Below the pieces are notes generated by a model, which saw nothing but the letters and a program-made list of their open reading frames with translations, made no database searches and was not told the origin of the DNA. A stretch of DNA of 64,000 nt from Candidula unifasciata (taxonomy: Eukaryota > Mollusca > Gastropoda > Stylommatophora > Geomitridae): contig CAJHNH020008455.1 of NCBI GenBank assembly GCA_905116865.2, positions 257,001 through 321,000 on the forward strand, given 5' to 3'. The position numbers and the translations under genes are program-made. Of the stretch, positions 54,030 to 64,000 are shown one piece after another. How positions within the stretch are numbered: position 1 is the stretch's first letter; each line of letters opens with the position of its first letter.

Positions 54030-54475
54030 TGTACCAGTCCTGACCTATGGGTGTGAGTCATGGACAATGACAACAGCTCACAGCAGCCAGTTTCAGATCT
54101 CACAAATCAGATTTCTGAGAAAGGTGGTACAAATGACAAGAAAGGACAGAGACCGCAGTCAGACAATACGCCAGGATCTGGATACCCAGGTCTTACAAAC
54201 CCGAATGGATCAGTTACAGTTCTGGTCTGGACATGTATGCAGAATGGGAGAAAATCGGTCACCAAGACAGGCATGGGAGGCTAAGAACCTAGGGACCAGA
54301 CATTCAGAGCGACCCAGGGTCCAGTGGCAAGACAACATCCGACAGTCCCTAACTGACAGAGGACTGGAATGGAAGTAAGCCAGAAAGAAAACTGCTGATA
54401 GAGAAGTCTGGCAATCTCTCTGGCAAACCGCTATACCCCAAGGTGGAAGAGGAGCGACTGAGTAAAGTTTAGATA
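54030..54475 (+). pseudogene. Non-LTR reverse transcriptase C-terminal fragment
   Basis: VPVLTYGCESWTMTTAHSS, QISQIRFLRKVVQMTRKDR, LDTQVLQTRMDQLQFWSGHV, ERPRVQWQDNIRQSLTDRG, then after TAA VWQSLWQTA. The motif order is that of RT tails, with a stop at 54376 and a frame change near 54065. Confidence 0.85.
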
Positions 54476-55404
54476 CATAAAAACAGACTGCACAATTTAT
54501 TACCTGAGATACTTTTGCTGTATCTCGTCAGGTTAACGCTACAGAAATAAACAAGGTGAAGCAAGTCAATTTATCTAAGCCTTTCAACTGAAATACAAAT
54601 ATACACAAACACTCCAAGAAGCTAATTGTATTCACCTGACAGGAATTGAAATTTACAACGGAAAACATTGCTTTAATTATGGTCTCTCTCCCCCCCCCGC
54701 CCCGCTTTCCCCACCCCCATGTATGATGATGATAATTCGTTGAAGTTAACCCAGCATGCTACTTATTTTATTTACAGAACGTTGCAGAACTAACGGCAGG
54801 ATTTGTCTGGCTGCTTGTTTTGGTTTTACAAGGCATTTTGAGGTTCAGCAGTTTGTCACCACCCGTTCACGATCAGCTCGCGATACTAAGAGTCAAAATC
54901 AACAGACAGTAGTTTGCTGTCAAACTGTTCGCAGCTGAAATCTACTCGGGTATCTAAGAAATGACAAAATGTCTTCGCAAAGATCGAGCCACATATGTCG
55001 ACTTAGCCAGTTTTTAAAAATGAAACGTTTATTCTTGTTGGTGTTCCGTTTTCTTTTTTTTTCTGGTGATTTTTTTTTGTTGTTGTTGACATAACTGGTT
55101 ACACCATAGCTGTGATATGTGCACCCTTAGGCCGACACATCCGACTTGTTCCAGCATTTTAAAAAATTAGTTTTTTTTTTTTAAAGAATCTATTGCTTCT
55201 CTTGTGGTTGTCGGTGCCCGCTTTAGAGGGAGAAAGGAGGAGGAGGAAGGGGAGGGGGGGGGGTAGATTCACTGCCCTCTAACAAACATATCGTAAAAAG
55301 GTAAAAGATGACTAGCAGCTTGCTGATATCATATCAGATCTAGTAGACTGGCTGTAAACAGTAAAATAACGTGCTACACATCACTGTAAGCGCCAAAGAG
55401 GAGT
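54476..55404. other. Upstream sequence, no feature recognised
   Basis: T-rich runs near 55050-55080 and a repeat-A scrap at 55260-55300; no gene. Confidence 0.35.
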
Positions 55405-55540
55405 GGGAGGAGGAAGAAGAAGACGAAGAGGAGGAGGAAGAAGAAAAAGAAGAAGAAGAAGAAGAAGAAGAAGAAGAAGAAGAAGAAGAAGAAGAAGAAG
55501 AAGAAGAAGAAGAAGAAGAAGAAGAAGAAGAAGAAGAAGC
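55405..55540. repeat. (GAA)n microsatellite
   Basis: Purine-only run with GGA-rich start and pure GAA core, followed by cttttactgtcaacctaata. Confidence 0.97.
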
Positions 55541-56059
55541 TTTTACTGTCAACCTAATAGCTTCCGACTCAAAGTCATGGGCACCTATCGTGAGATGTTC
55601 CTTCTTTATATTCCGATTCCGCTGACCCAGAAATGAATAATCCTGGTGCCTAAGTCCTTTGTCGCAAATCCTGAGAAAAATATCTGTAGGTGGTTGGGGG
55701 TAGGATACTGCATTGTCCTGAGGATCAACGTTATTTCATGAATAATCAAGCTTGAAGGAGACAACAATACATGCCCAGCAAGACAGGAATCATGGCTTGG
55801 CCTTGAAACAGACCATGAATGCTAGGATAAGCTTACCCTAGAATCCTTTAATTAACGTTAGCTTTGAGAAGCGATTGCTGAAGCTCAGCTTTCACCGATT
55901 CCAAATTTTGCGGATGAATTCGGTCATATTTTTTGTGTGTCGATTAGCGACTTTTTTTTTCTCCGGAAAAAGAATCGATAAACAGGAGAGAAAAGGCGGA
56001 AGAAGAGAGCTTAGACCGGAAGTAGATGCATTTTCCTGGGGATACAATTTTTTATTTTA
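55541..56059. other. Upstream sequence, no feature recognised
   Basis: Nothing supportable. Confidence 0.35.
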
Positions 56060-56220
56060 AAGCTCACCTTGGCTTTTGCCGGGGGCCATAACTATAGCTT
56101 GACGGCTGAACGGGGTTTCTGGGAACTCTCAACGGGTGATCCTAGTCCGCATGGTGGCACTTTATGTCATCGCGTGTTTATCACTTATGCAATATCCTGC
56201 TGGGGTACAACTCACCTACT
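56060..56220. mobile_element. Interspersed repeat E, third copy
   Basis: aagctcaccttggcttttgc, cgggggccataactatagct, tgaacggggtttctgggaac, tccgcatggtggcactttat. Block order as in 10715-11045. Confidence 0.7.
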
Positions 56221-57489
56221 AGTAGATGTATTTAAGCAGTAGACTGAGATTTTCGACAAATAATATACGCATGCATAATTCCAAAAGTTACACAATCTAT
56301 TTTCTTTTTGTGTGAACATAGCAAGCAAAGACATGACTTCGTCAGGAAAAAAAAACAACTGGCAATCGAAATAGTTTAGCAGACCTAAGTACGACATACA
56401 GCAGTCACCCCCCCCCCCCCCCCCCCCCCCTTTTTTCCCCCTCCTATACAATCGTTGCAGACCCCTGAGGGACAGCGGAAAACATTTCAGAAGTCCATGA
56501 GGTACTACTCATGAAAGGCACTCTAATTCGTCGGCGGCGAGATTTTGTAGCGGTTCCCATGGGCTGTCCTATGTTGTAGGGGCGTTATGGTATGTCTCCC
56601 TTAGCCGTCTATAAACAGCGTGTCGAAAAGTGGCTCAAATTCGTTCGACAAGGTCGATAAACTGTCTCCCAGAAGAAACTGCAGCTTTCTTTTCGCGAAC
56701 TCTCTTTTCCGTGAACGAATGTTGTTTTTGTTGTAGCTGTGATTAGGTTTCAGCCGCCGAAGGCGCCTGTGTGCAAAGTAGAAGTACTGCAGGGGGAAGC
56801 ACCGAAGATGCCTCCGTTCGTCAGTATCGAATCAATGATATTTTTTTGTATTTTCACACTCACTTGCGGTTTCTGACGTCGGTGGTGGACCGTGGATGTG
56901 CTTAAAACGGTCAAACCGAGGAACACACAACACGACCTGACAATAGGAGTGTCATGGGAAATCGCCTACGAATTCTCTCGGCCGACGAAATCGGGTGATA
57001 TGTTTTTTTTTTTAAACTTCAACCTTAGAATGCAATCCTTCTTGTGATTATAAAATAATAATTATAAATATATTACACTAATATGTCCTATTTGTATAAA
57101 GATTGTTAGCTTCTTTGTTGGCTTTTTCTCTGCCCATGCAGGCGAACTTCTACTTCGAAGGAAACCTTATAATTAGTCGACTTTTACGACACGCTTGTCT
57201 GGGACGCAGTGTGTCCAGATTTCCTCATCTATACTAAAATGAAATCACAAAAGTGGGTGGGTGGGTGTGGGGGCGAGAGGGGAGAAAAAGAGGAGATAAC
57301 GCAAAGAATGAGATATATTTATTTCTGAAACTATCTCAACACCAAGCCCATAAGGGCTCCGAAAGGAGTTCAACTGATGATAGGGCCCGCAACAATGATG
57401 TTTAGTTGTGTGGTGTAGGAGGGGAATTTCGTATTCTGACTTTCCTTAAAACTCTTGCAGCTTTTCTAAGGCATTTCATCTCTGTTGTC
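56221..57489. other. Upstream sequence, no gene recognised
   Basis: A C-run at 56408-56430 followed by T-run. A repeat-A scrap at 57120-57220 (ggaaaccttataattagtcg, acacgcttgtctgggacgca). Otherwise nothing supportable. Confidence 0.35.
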
Positions 57490-57740
57490 ACAATTTTACA
57501 TTGACTGGACTAAAACGTTACGAAGGGTATAGAGCGAGTGGAAGACCTCGGAAAATATGGAGTGATGGCATTAAGAACAGCCCTATAGAAATGAATATCA
57601 GTCTTAATAGTGCTCTTGACAGAGCTTATCAACAAATGTTACATCTCTCCGCGCCCCCGCCCCCCCCCCCCCCCCCCCCCAATACTTCGATGAGGTACAA
57701 TGTGGAAGAGAGAAAAAAGAAGAAGCAGAAGAAGAAGAAG
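57490..57740 (+). pseudogene. Non-LTR RT tail scrap with GAA tail
   Basis: LKRYEGYRASGRPRKIWSDG, IKNSPIEMNISLNSALDRAY, then a C-run and aagaagcagaagaagaagaa at 57718. Mirrors the minus-strand fragments at 58450 and 61015. Confidence 0.75.
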
Positions 57741-57960
57741 TCCAACATTTTAGAAAGTGGTAAGACTGGGTTTTCCGGCATGCTGATGCTTCAATGACCC
57801 CAAATAATCTAGAACTGGCCCAACCTCAACCCACCTACGTACCAAGAGAGAGTAGCCTAGGTTCCACAACTGTATGCAGCCATCTACCACCCCCTGAAAT
57901 ATTAGACTGTCCCGTGACATGTGGATTCCCCTGTTTGGGGTAGGATATTATTAAAGCAGC
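57741..57960. mobile_element. Foldback-type repeat
   Basis: aacattttagaaagtggtaa, ctatctaccaccccctgaaa-type words and tagactgtcccgtgacatgt; third member of the family at 340-600 and 26795-26930. Confidence 0.65.
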
Positions 57961-58009
57961 AGTTTGTTAGGCGACGACTAAAACATATGGTGCCCTAGCC
58001 GTGACAGAG

Positions 58010-58290
58010 ATTTTTTTCTGTGTTCCCCGGCTGCATGCTCCAGTGGAAAGTCCTGGTTGTTCGTCCATTTGGACTTTGCGTTTGTGGCAGGGCCTGAGTT
58101 TTGCGTCGTTTTACTGGTTTATTTGTGTGCAGCTGGTTGTTCCTTGCCGCTCGGGCAGATGCACTCGAACTTCGATTAAAACTCCCAAATAGTCGACTCT
58201 TACGACATGCTTGTTTGGGTAGCCATTGGGTCTATTCTTGTTTTCCCCAACAATGGGGTCCAGGAACGCACATGGGGAAGATAAAGAGTA
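58010..58290 (+). mobile_element. Repeat A
   Basis: gctgcatgctccagtggaaa, tggttgttcgtccatttgga, gcagctggttgttccttgcc, gctcgggcagatgcactcga, tacgacatgcttgtttgggt. Confidence 0.8.
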
Positions 58291-58373
58291 TCGGGTCTAA
58301 ACAATAGTAACAGAATAATAATCATAACATTAACTAAATAGGTGGATACAAGATATAAATCCAAACACAAGTC

Positions 58374-58780
58374 TTCTTCTTCTTCTTCTTCTTCTTCTTC
58401 TTCTTCTTCTTCTTCTTCTTCTTCTTCTTCTTCTTCTTCTTCTTCTTCTCTTCCACCCTGTACCTTAGCGAAGTATCGGAGGGAGATGAATGCTGATGAG
58501 CTCTGCCAAGAGCACTATAAAGACTGATGTTCATCTCTGCTATCACTCCATATTTCCGAGATCTTCCGCTCGCTCTATTTCCGTGTAACGTTTTAGTGTG
58601 GCTCGCTGTGGCAGACAGTACCAGGGCATTCTTGTTAGGTGTCCAACCTACTTAATTTTGTGTTCTTTGGTGAGCTGTCTTTGTATTGTCTTTCCTCGAA
58701 ACTCCTGCAGCTCTTCTAAGGCATTTCATCTCTGTTGTCACAGTTTTTACGTTTATTGGAGGATGTAAGTGTCCACGTTT
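58374..58780 (-). pseudogene. (TTC)n tract and non-LTR RT tail fragment, minus strand
   Basis: Pure TTC run 58374-58449 is the GAA tail. Beyond it the minus strand reads RYRVEE-type and EMNISLYSALGRAHQ, then gtgtccaacctacttaattt corresponds to the FGH region. Same element class as 57490 and 61015. Confidence 0.75.
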
Positions 58781-59149
58781 GGCACTGATAGCATAGTGTT
58801 GGCAAAAAAAATAGTTCCAATAAGATTCACATTAGTACTCCGGGGTATCTGCATGTGTGTCAACAGGGAAAATAGTTGCCCCATTACTTGATTAGGGTTA
58901 GCACATCTCGAGCTAATTTCTCTGTCCAGTTTTCTGTCGCATGGGAAAATTTCTCCTCAATACTTAGATTCCTCTGTTTGTCTTGAGGTGTTGTTTTTAA
59001 ATTTTATTTCTAACCTGTCTCTCTGTCTTCCTACCACCATTGTCTCTGTCATCGTAGTGTTTATTTTCATAGTATAATCCTCCCCTTTGTTACTAATTTG
59101 ATTTAGGTGGTTCTTTAGGCACAACGGCTTCACTCTGATTAAACAATTC

Positions 59150-59280
59150 ACGTTAAAGTTAAGGGTAAAGGTGAAAGGATCACCTTCATTGCACCGGGTT
59201 TTATCCCACATAACTCGGTCTCTCTCCGCAGAACAGCAAGCTGCCTGGTGAGAGCGTCGCGCGGAGCACGACCTCTGTAG
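59150..59280 (-). mobile_element. SINE (family 3) body, truncated
   Basis: aaaggatcaccttcattgca, ccgggttttatcccacataa, ggtgagagcgtcgcgcggag, cacgacctctgtag match the family-3 body at 20610-20720. It ends where the 23-bp minisatellite starts. Confidence 0.75.
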
Positions 59281-60150
59281 TGGCAATCATCAACAACTAC
59301 AGTGGCAATCAATCAACAACTACAGTGGCAATCAATCAACAACTACAGTGGCAATCATTCACAACTGCAGTGGCAATCAATCAACAACTACAGTGCCAAT
59401 CAATCAACAACTACAGTGGCAATCAATCAACAACTACAGTGGCAATCAATCAACAACTACAGTGGCAATTAATCAACAACTACAGTGGCAATCAATCAAC
59501 AACTACAGTGGCAATCAACTAGCAACTACAGTGGCAATCAACTAGCAACTACAGTGGCAATCAATCAATAACTACAGTGGCAATCAATCAACAACTTCAG
59601 TGGCAATCAACTAGCAACTACAGTGGCAATCAATCAACAACTACAGTGGCAATCAATCACAACTGCAGTGGAAATCAGTCAACAACTACAGTGGCAATCA
59701 ATCACAACTGCAGTGGCAAACAATCAACAACTGCAGTGGCAAACAATCAACAACTACAGTGGCAATCAATCAACAACTACAGTGGCAATCAATCACAACT
59801 GCAGTGGCAATCAATCAACAACTACAGTGGCAATCAATCAACAACTACAGTGGCAATCAATCAACAACTACAGTGGCAATCAATCAACAACTACAGTGGC
59901 AATCAATCAACAACTACAGTGCCAATCAATCAACAACTACAGTGACAATCAATCAACAACTACAGTGGCAATCAATCAACAACTACAGTGGCAATCAATC
60001 AACAACTACAGTGGCAATCAATCAACAACTACAGTGGCAATCAACTAGCAACTACAGTGGCAATTAATCAACATCTACAGTGGCAATCAGCCAGCAACTA
60101 CAGTGACAATCAATCAACAACTACAGTGGCAATCAATCAACAACTTGCAA
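59281..60150. repeat. 23-bp minisatellite, about 38 copies
   Basis: Units built on tggcaatcaatcaacaacta with cag, variants tcactgca, ctagcaacta, and single-base changes. High identity throughout. Confidence 0.98.
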
Positions 60151-60660
60151 TTAACTAGCGAGTAGCCCAGAACCCGTATGGGAAGGCTACAAGAAGGGAC
60201 AAAATGGAGGCAGTGAAGATGTGGATGGATCATAACTAAAAGATTTTTTTTAAGCAGTGGAGTGGAAAAAACAAACCCATTGTGCAGTCACCGTGAGTGA
60301 TACCTACTGTGCTCGTCTTTAGAGAATCCAGAGATTAGGGGATTAGACGCCAAAGATCTGAACAACAATACAAAGGATTTTTCGCATGACTACCCAAGTT
60401 AAAAACCAAATTTCCGCGCAGAAAAGAGCTTACAGGTTTAAGTAACCGTGACACGAACCATGTTGTTTTGGAGCCCCAAATCGGGATTGTTAATGCTCCC
60501 TCGTTACAATTTCTATACGTGCAGGCTTGGCAGGAAATATACTGGGATGTGTACAAATAAATAGATGTGTTACTTTCGAACTTCTGATGATGCGAAGCAT
60601 GAAACCACCGGGACGTGGAAAGGGAGACAACTCGGCGTCTACAATCGGCAACAGTATACT
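60151..60660. other. Upstream sequence, no feature recognised
   Basis: Nothing supportable. Confidence 0.35.
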
Positions 60661-60664
60661 ATCA

Positions 60665-60965
60665 CATAGTATACTGTTCCCCGTGTGGGTTCCGGGACCC
60701 TATTATAGGGGAAACAAGAATAGACCCACTGCCTCCACAAAAGAATGTCGTAAGAGTCGACTAATTGGGAGCTTCCTTCGATGTCGGAGTGCATCTGCCT
60801 GAGAAGCAAGGAACCAACAATGTGCAAACAAATGAGTCGCATTTGTAGAACGGATGCACACGCAACACTCCGATTCTGGATCAGGACTAGAGTTCAGAAG
60901 TGGACGAACAACCATAACTTTCCGCCGGAGATTAGAGTCGGTGAGCGCGAAGCAGAAGTAGTATA
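60665..60965 (-). mobile_element. Repeat A, minus strand
   Basis: ccccgtgtgggttccgggac, agaatagacccactgcctcc, atgtcgtaagagtcgactaa, tgcctgagaagcaaggaacc, gtggacgaacaaccataact, ccggagattagagtcggtga, then gcgaagcagaag. Confidence 0.85.
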
Positions 60966-61009
60966 CTATGAGTTGGTCCGGTGCTGTCCCCTTCTTTTCT
61001 TCCTCTTCT

Positions 61010-61315
61010 TCTTCTTTTTCTTCTTCTTCTTCTTCGTCTTCTTCTTCTTTTTCTTCTCTTCCACCTATCACCTCAGAGAGGCGTTGGGGAGAGATGTAAG
61101 GATCGTTTGTGCGCTTTTTTAAATGCAGTGTACAAATTGGTGTTCATTTATGTTAGGTTGCTTCTGATGGGGTCGCTCCATTCTTGCGTGGTCTTTCCCT
61201 TGCTGTGTTCATTATATTTCTTCAGCGTGGCTCTCTGTTGCAGCTGGTACCTGGGCATTCTCGTCAGGTGGCCAAACCATCTCATTTGTGGTTTTTGAAT
61301 GATCCGTATGACTAA
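61010..61315 (-). pseudogene. TTC tract and non-LTR RT tail fragment, minus strand
   Basis: Interrupted TTC run to about 61060 (GAA tail on the element strand), then gagaggcgttggggagagat; cgtggctctctgttgcagct and ggtggccaaaccatctcatt reverse-encode the QKPQMRWFGHLTRMPRYQLQ type motif. Confidence 0.8.
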
Positions 61316-61624
61316 GTTTATGACCTTCTTTCATTACTTAAAGGAGAAAAAAAAAATAAAGGTTTGAAACGAGAGGAACATTAACGTCTATACACCGTTA
61401 GAGGAAATCACGTGGTCGCACTGCACATTTCGTTCTGGGGGCGGGGAGAGGGTAAGGGGAGCTGGACCCCTTATATTTTACAAGGCGGGGGCGCTCAAGG
61501 TTGCTAGCTCCAAGGGTTCGACGCCCATGGTGGCAAATGAAATATCAGCGGTTATGTTCTTTAAGAAGGCTGTGGACAGACTGACTGCCAACGCTACACG
61601 GCAAGGACTTTAAAAAAAAACTTC
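61316..61624. other. Upstream sequence, no feature recognised
   Basis: Nothing supportable. Confidence 0.3.
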
Positions 61625-62140
61625 TTCACGTTTACTGGTTGTAAACTTTGGCCTCAAGTTCTGGTTGTTCGTCCATTTTTGGACTTAAGTCTTGATCCAG
61701 AACTCGTATTTTTCGTGTACCTCCGCTTTATAAGTCTGGCTTTTTTGTATGCACTAATGGTTCCTCAAAATTGGACACACTGTCTTTGCATTAGAACCCA
61801 CAGGGGCATAGGAATAAAGGAAGGCCACAAAAAAAAAAACAAACAAAAAAAAAAAAAACGGAGAAGAGAGCTGGAGAATAAGTTAGAAAGATGGGGAGGA
61901 CATGGGGAGAGCTCCAAGTAATGGCAAAGAATAGAACGACTTGGCGTGAGTTGGTTGAGGGCCTATGCTCCATTGCGGGATAGAAAGGCAGAAGAAGAAG
62001 AGCAATGGTTCCTCGCACTTGGACTTTGAATGAAACATCGCTAATGAGCTGACTTGCACGACATGCTTGTTAGTGAGACAATGTGTCTTCACCCCCACCC
62101 CCTTCCTTTTCCCCATGGGGCACCGAAAGCTATAAGGTAT
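61625..62140 (+). mobile_element. Repeat A split by a non-LTR scrap
   Basis: 61625-61770 (tggttgtaaactttggcctc, ttcgtccatttttggactta) and 62020-62120 (cgacatgcttgttagtgaga) are repeat A. Between them RRELENKLERWGGHGESS and a ggcagaagaagaagagc end belong to an RT tail. Confidence 0.7.
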
Positions 62141-62529
62141 AAACGGTTGAAATAACATAACAGAGGAATTGGATGGGTAAAGTGAAAGAAATGTTAACAA
62201 TATATTGGGTAACAAAAACAATAGGCAAGTAAGTTCCTTAGCACCGAAAGAGTTAATGCTCCTACAACTTCTGAATGCGTTCTGTAGGAAATGTGTTTGT
62301 TTTTAGGCCAGGAGTGAAAAGGCCACGCCACCAAATGTAATGCCAAACAGTGGGTCACTTCTGAATATTTAAAAAAAAAAAGGTAACGCACGCCTACAAC
62401 ATATACACTGACAAGAACCATACGCGTCATTTCTTTCTTTCCTCAACACCAAGCCTTCCCTCCCTAAACGTCTCAGTGCTTTTTTTTCCATACCCCTAGC
62501 AAGGGATAATTATGGTCTACCAACACCAG
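62141..62529. other. Upstream sequence, no feature recognised
   Basis: Nothing supportable. Confidence 0.3.
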
Positions 62530-63806
62530 TGTTCTTCAAGCTGTACGCCGCGGAAAAGTCCCTGTGGGCTGGCCCAAAAAAAATTCTGCTTAATTAATCG
62601 TGTAATAAGGTAGGTGGTTGTTATCTTCCAGTTTGTAGGATTACCATCTCAACGACTTTTGTTTGTGTGAAGAAACTTTTATATCAAAGCAATATTTGCC
62701 CGTTGCGAATCTGAACACAGAAAAGGGTAATAGAAACGTTAGTCTCCCAACGGACCGCCCACATACACACCAGCTCACTTCAGATAGGTCGACCTTCAGC
62801 CTAGCTCACTTCTGATTGGTCGAACTTGGCACGAGGTGATGGGGGTGTTCCCCGATTACGCTGATATCGTGTCTTCTGTATTTCAGCATTATAGCGCCTT
62901 TAACACTTCAAAACATCTACAAACTGGGTCTAACACAAAACCCCTTTAGCGAGCGATGAAACCTATGTCACAGGCATTCCCGTTCTCAGAAGAGAAAAGT
63001 AAATGCAATCATCCCAGAAAGCAAACAACAGAGAAGCACGCCTATAACGTCCAGCAGGTTAGACCAATCCAAGAAAGTTATCAATGGAACGTGACCTACT
63101 TTCAGTGGGAAGATTACCGTTTGTTTGAAACAATAAAGACATAAACAGTAGATTGCACAATATGCATGAAGGTGCGGAAATGGGTCCCTCTTTGCCCTTA
63201 TACAAACATATGACGGACACTGCTTAAGAATCTTTCCTAAAGGTGTCGAAGGCCTTAGGTTCGAATTTGTGTATAGACATATATTTTATATCAAAGTTAA
63301 TGTTTCCCCAGTCTTTTATTGACATGTCAATTTAAATGCCAGACAAAGAAATCAAAAGATGTTTTTGTATAATTGTTCACCTTAGAGCGGTAACTAATGC
63401 CGCATTAGCTGAAAACTAATTTTATTATACCAGATGTAACAAAATAATAGTAAGGTGAAGGACACTTTCCCACGCCTTCGGGCGTATAGGGCACATAGGG
63501 TTAGTCCTATATTTTTATCACGCAGCCACATTTGCTTTCTGGGACTGCACCCGGTATCCACTCAAGGCTGGGTCGACCTGGGAGTCAAGGTCATTTTCGA
63601 AAAATGTCCGGCTCCGCCAGAGAGCGAGCCCACGACCTTCTGATCCGCAAGCCAGCGTCTAGCCGCTATGATACGATGATTCCCTAACAAAATACTGCTA
63701 TTTAAATTTGTTTTGGTTTCTGTTTCTGGTTAGTTGTTAGGTGTGCCGCGAAATAGTGTCCAATGTTTTCGTGGGCCGCGGGTGAAAAATAGTTGAGGAA
63801 CACTGA
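62530..63806. mobile_element. hAT-like element ends enclosing a SINE
   Basis: The left terminus ccagtgttcttcaagctgta with gtgggctggcccaaaa and right terminus aatagttgaggaacactg with gtgggccgcgggtg match the ends of the element at 24544. About 1.2 kb lies between, without a transposase. A family-1 SINE is inside (63440-63700). They may be the two ends of one element or two separate ends. Confidence 0.5.
63440..63700 (-). mobile_element. SINE (family 1), minus strand
   Basis: cgccttcgggcgtatagggc, acatagggttagtcctatat, gcacccggtatccactcaag, gctgggtcgacctgggagtc, and the head around ccacgaccttctgatccgc. Confidence 0.85.
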
Positions 63807-63876
63807 TGTTCACGCAGACCGGATGTGAAGCATGGAGGGCGGCAGACGAGACTCCCAGAGAGTGAGAAGGGATGCG

Positions 63877-63879
<3 letters not shown>

Positions 63880-63928
<49 letters not shown>
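63880..63928. repeat. (GA)n microsatellite
   Basis: Pure GA run followed by G-rich sequence near the window end. Confidence 0.97.
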
Positions 63929-63932
<4 letters not shown>

Positions 63933-64000
63933 TAGGAGAGAGGAAAAGCTGGGGGGGGGGAGGGTCGTCAAGGTGTTTTACCTCATGGGTTATACCGGGG

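Noticed and set aside
59281..60150. Regularly spaced repeats suggesting a CRISPR array (also 46200-46920 and 43885-44440).
   Set aside because: Units are directly adjacent with no unique spacers, and the DNA is an animal nuclear genome.

Overview
The window is animal nuclear DNA: one large multi-exon gene on the minus strand, with introns crowded by SINEs, non-LTR retrotransposon fragments, hAT and Tigger DNA transposons, minisatellites and microsatellites. There are no operons, CRISPR arrays or prokaryotic signals. The style of the gene product and the mix of tRNA-headed SINEs, RNase H-bearing non-LTR elements and long GAA/GATA/CAGA arrays suggest a mollusc, probably a gastropod. That placement is inference.

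The only cellular gene I can support is a Gli/Cubitus interruptus transcription factor of the Hedgehog pathway. It is transcribed right to left. I traced 17 well supported exons plus one candidate, from 45422 down to the stop codon at 3523, by matching translations to Gli landmarks and checking GT-AG sites and codon phases. They encode about 1,620 residues in this order: N-terminal EGRYH region (45159-45422, 39961-40084), ADISLL region (34583-34755), proline-rich linkers (29247-29375, 27011-27207, candidate 26378-26429), five C2H2 zinc fingers (25562-25704 to 20320-20478), acidic linkers (18899-18994, 17328-17528), the PLP processing-type region (15626-15752, 14232-14366), a cluster of RRxS PKA-type sites (11240-11354, a 33-bp microexon at 10402-10434, 7898-8188, start of the last exon), and a 2.3-kb last exon with the STDGG-like segment, poly-His/Gln tracts and the C-terminal activation motif. 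The 5' end, including the start codon, lies beyond what I can identify, upstream of 45422. The last exon carries an apparent one-base frameshift, and the usual Gli exon with the SYGH SUFU-binding motif was not found.

Layout: 1-3522 lies downstream of the stop (tandem repeats, MITEs, a non-LTR fragment, possible 3' UTR). 3523-45422 is the Gli gene with its introns. 45423-64000 lies upstream (a first intron and/or flank) and holds only repeats and featureless sequence.

The most notable non-genic items are a SPIN-like hAT element with an 8-bp target duplication whose subterminal sequence has grown into a tandem array (43852-44516), two DNA transposons nested in one CA/TA microsatellite (40445-43470), a family of short hAT MITEs with near-perfect 8-bp target duplications, a 23-bp minisatellite that seems to have grown out of a SINE body (59281-60150), and (GAA)n arrays that repeatedly sit at the 3' ends of retroelement fragments.
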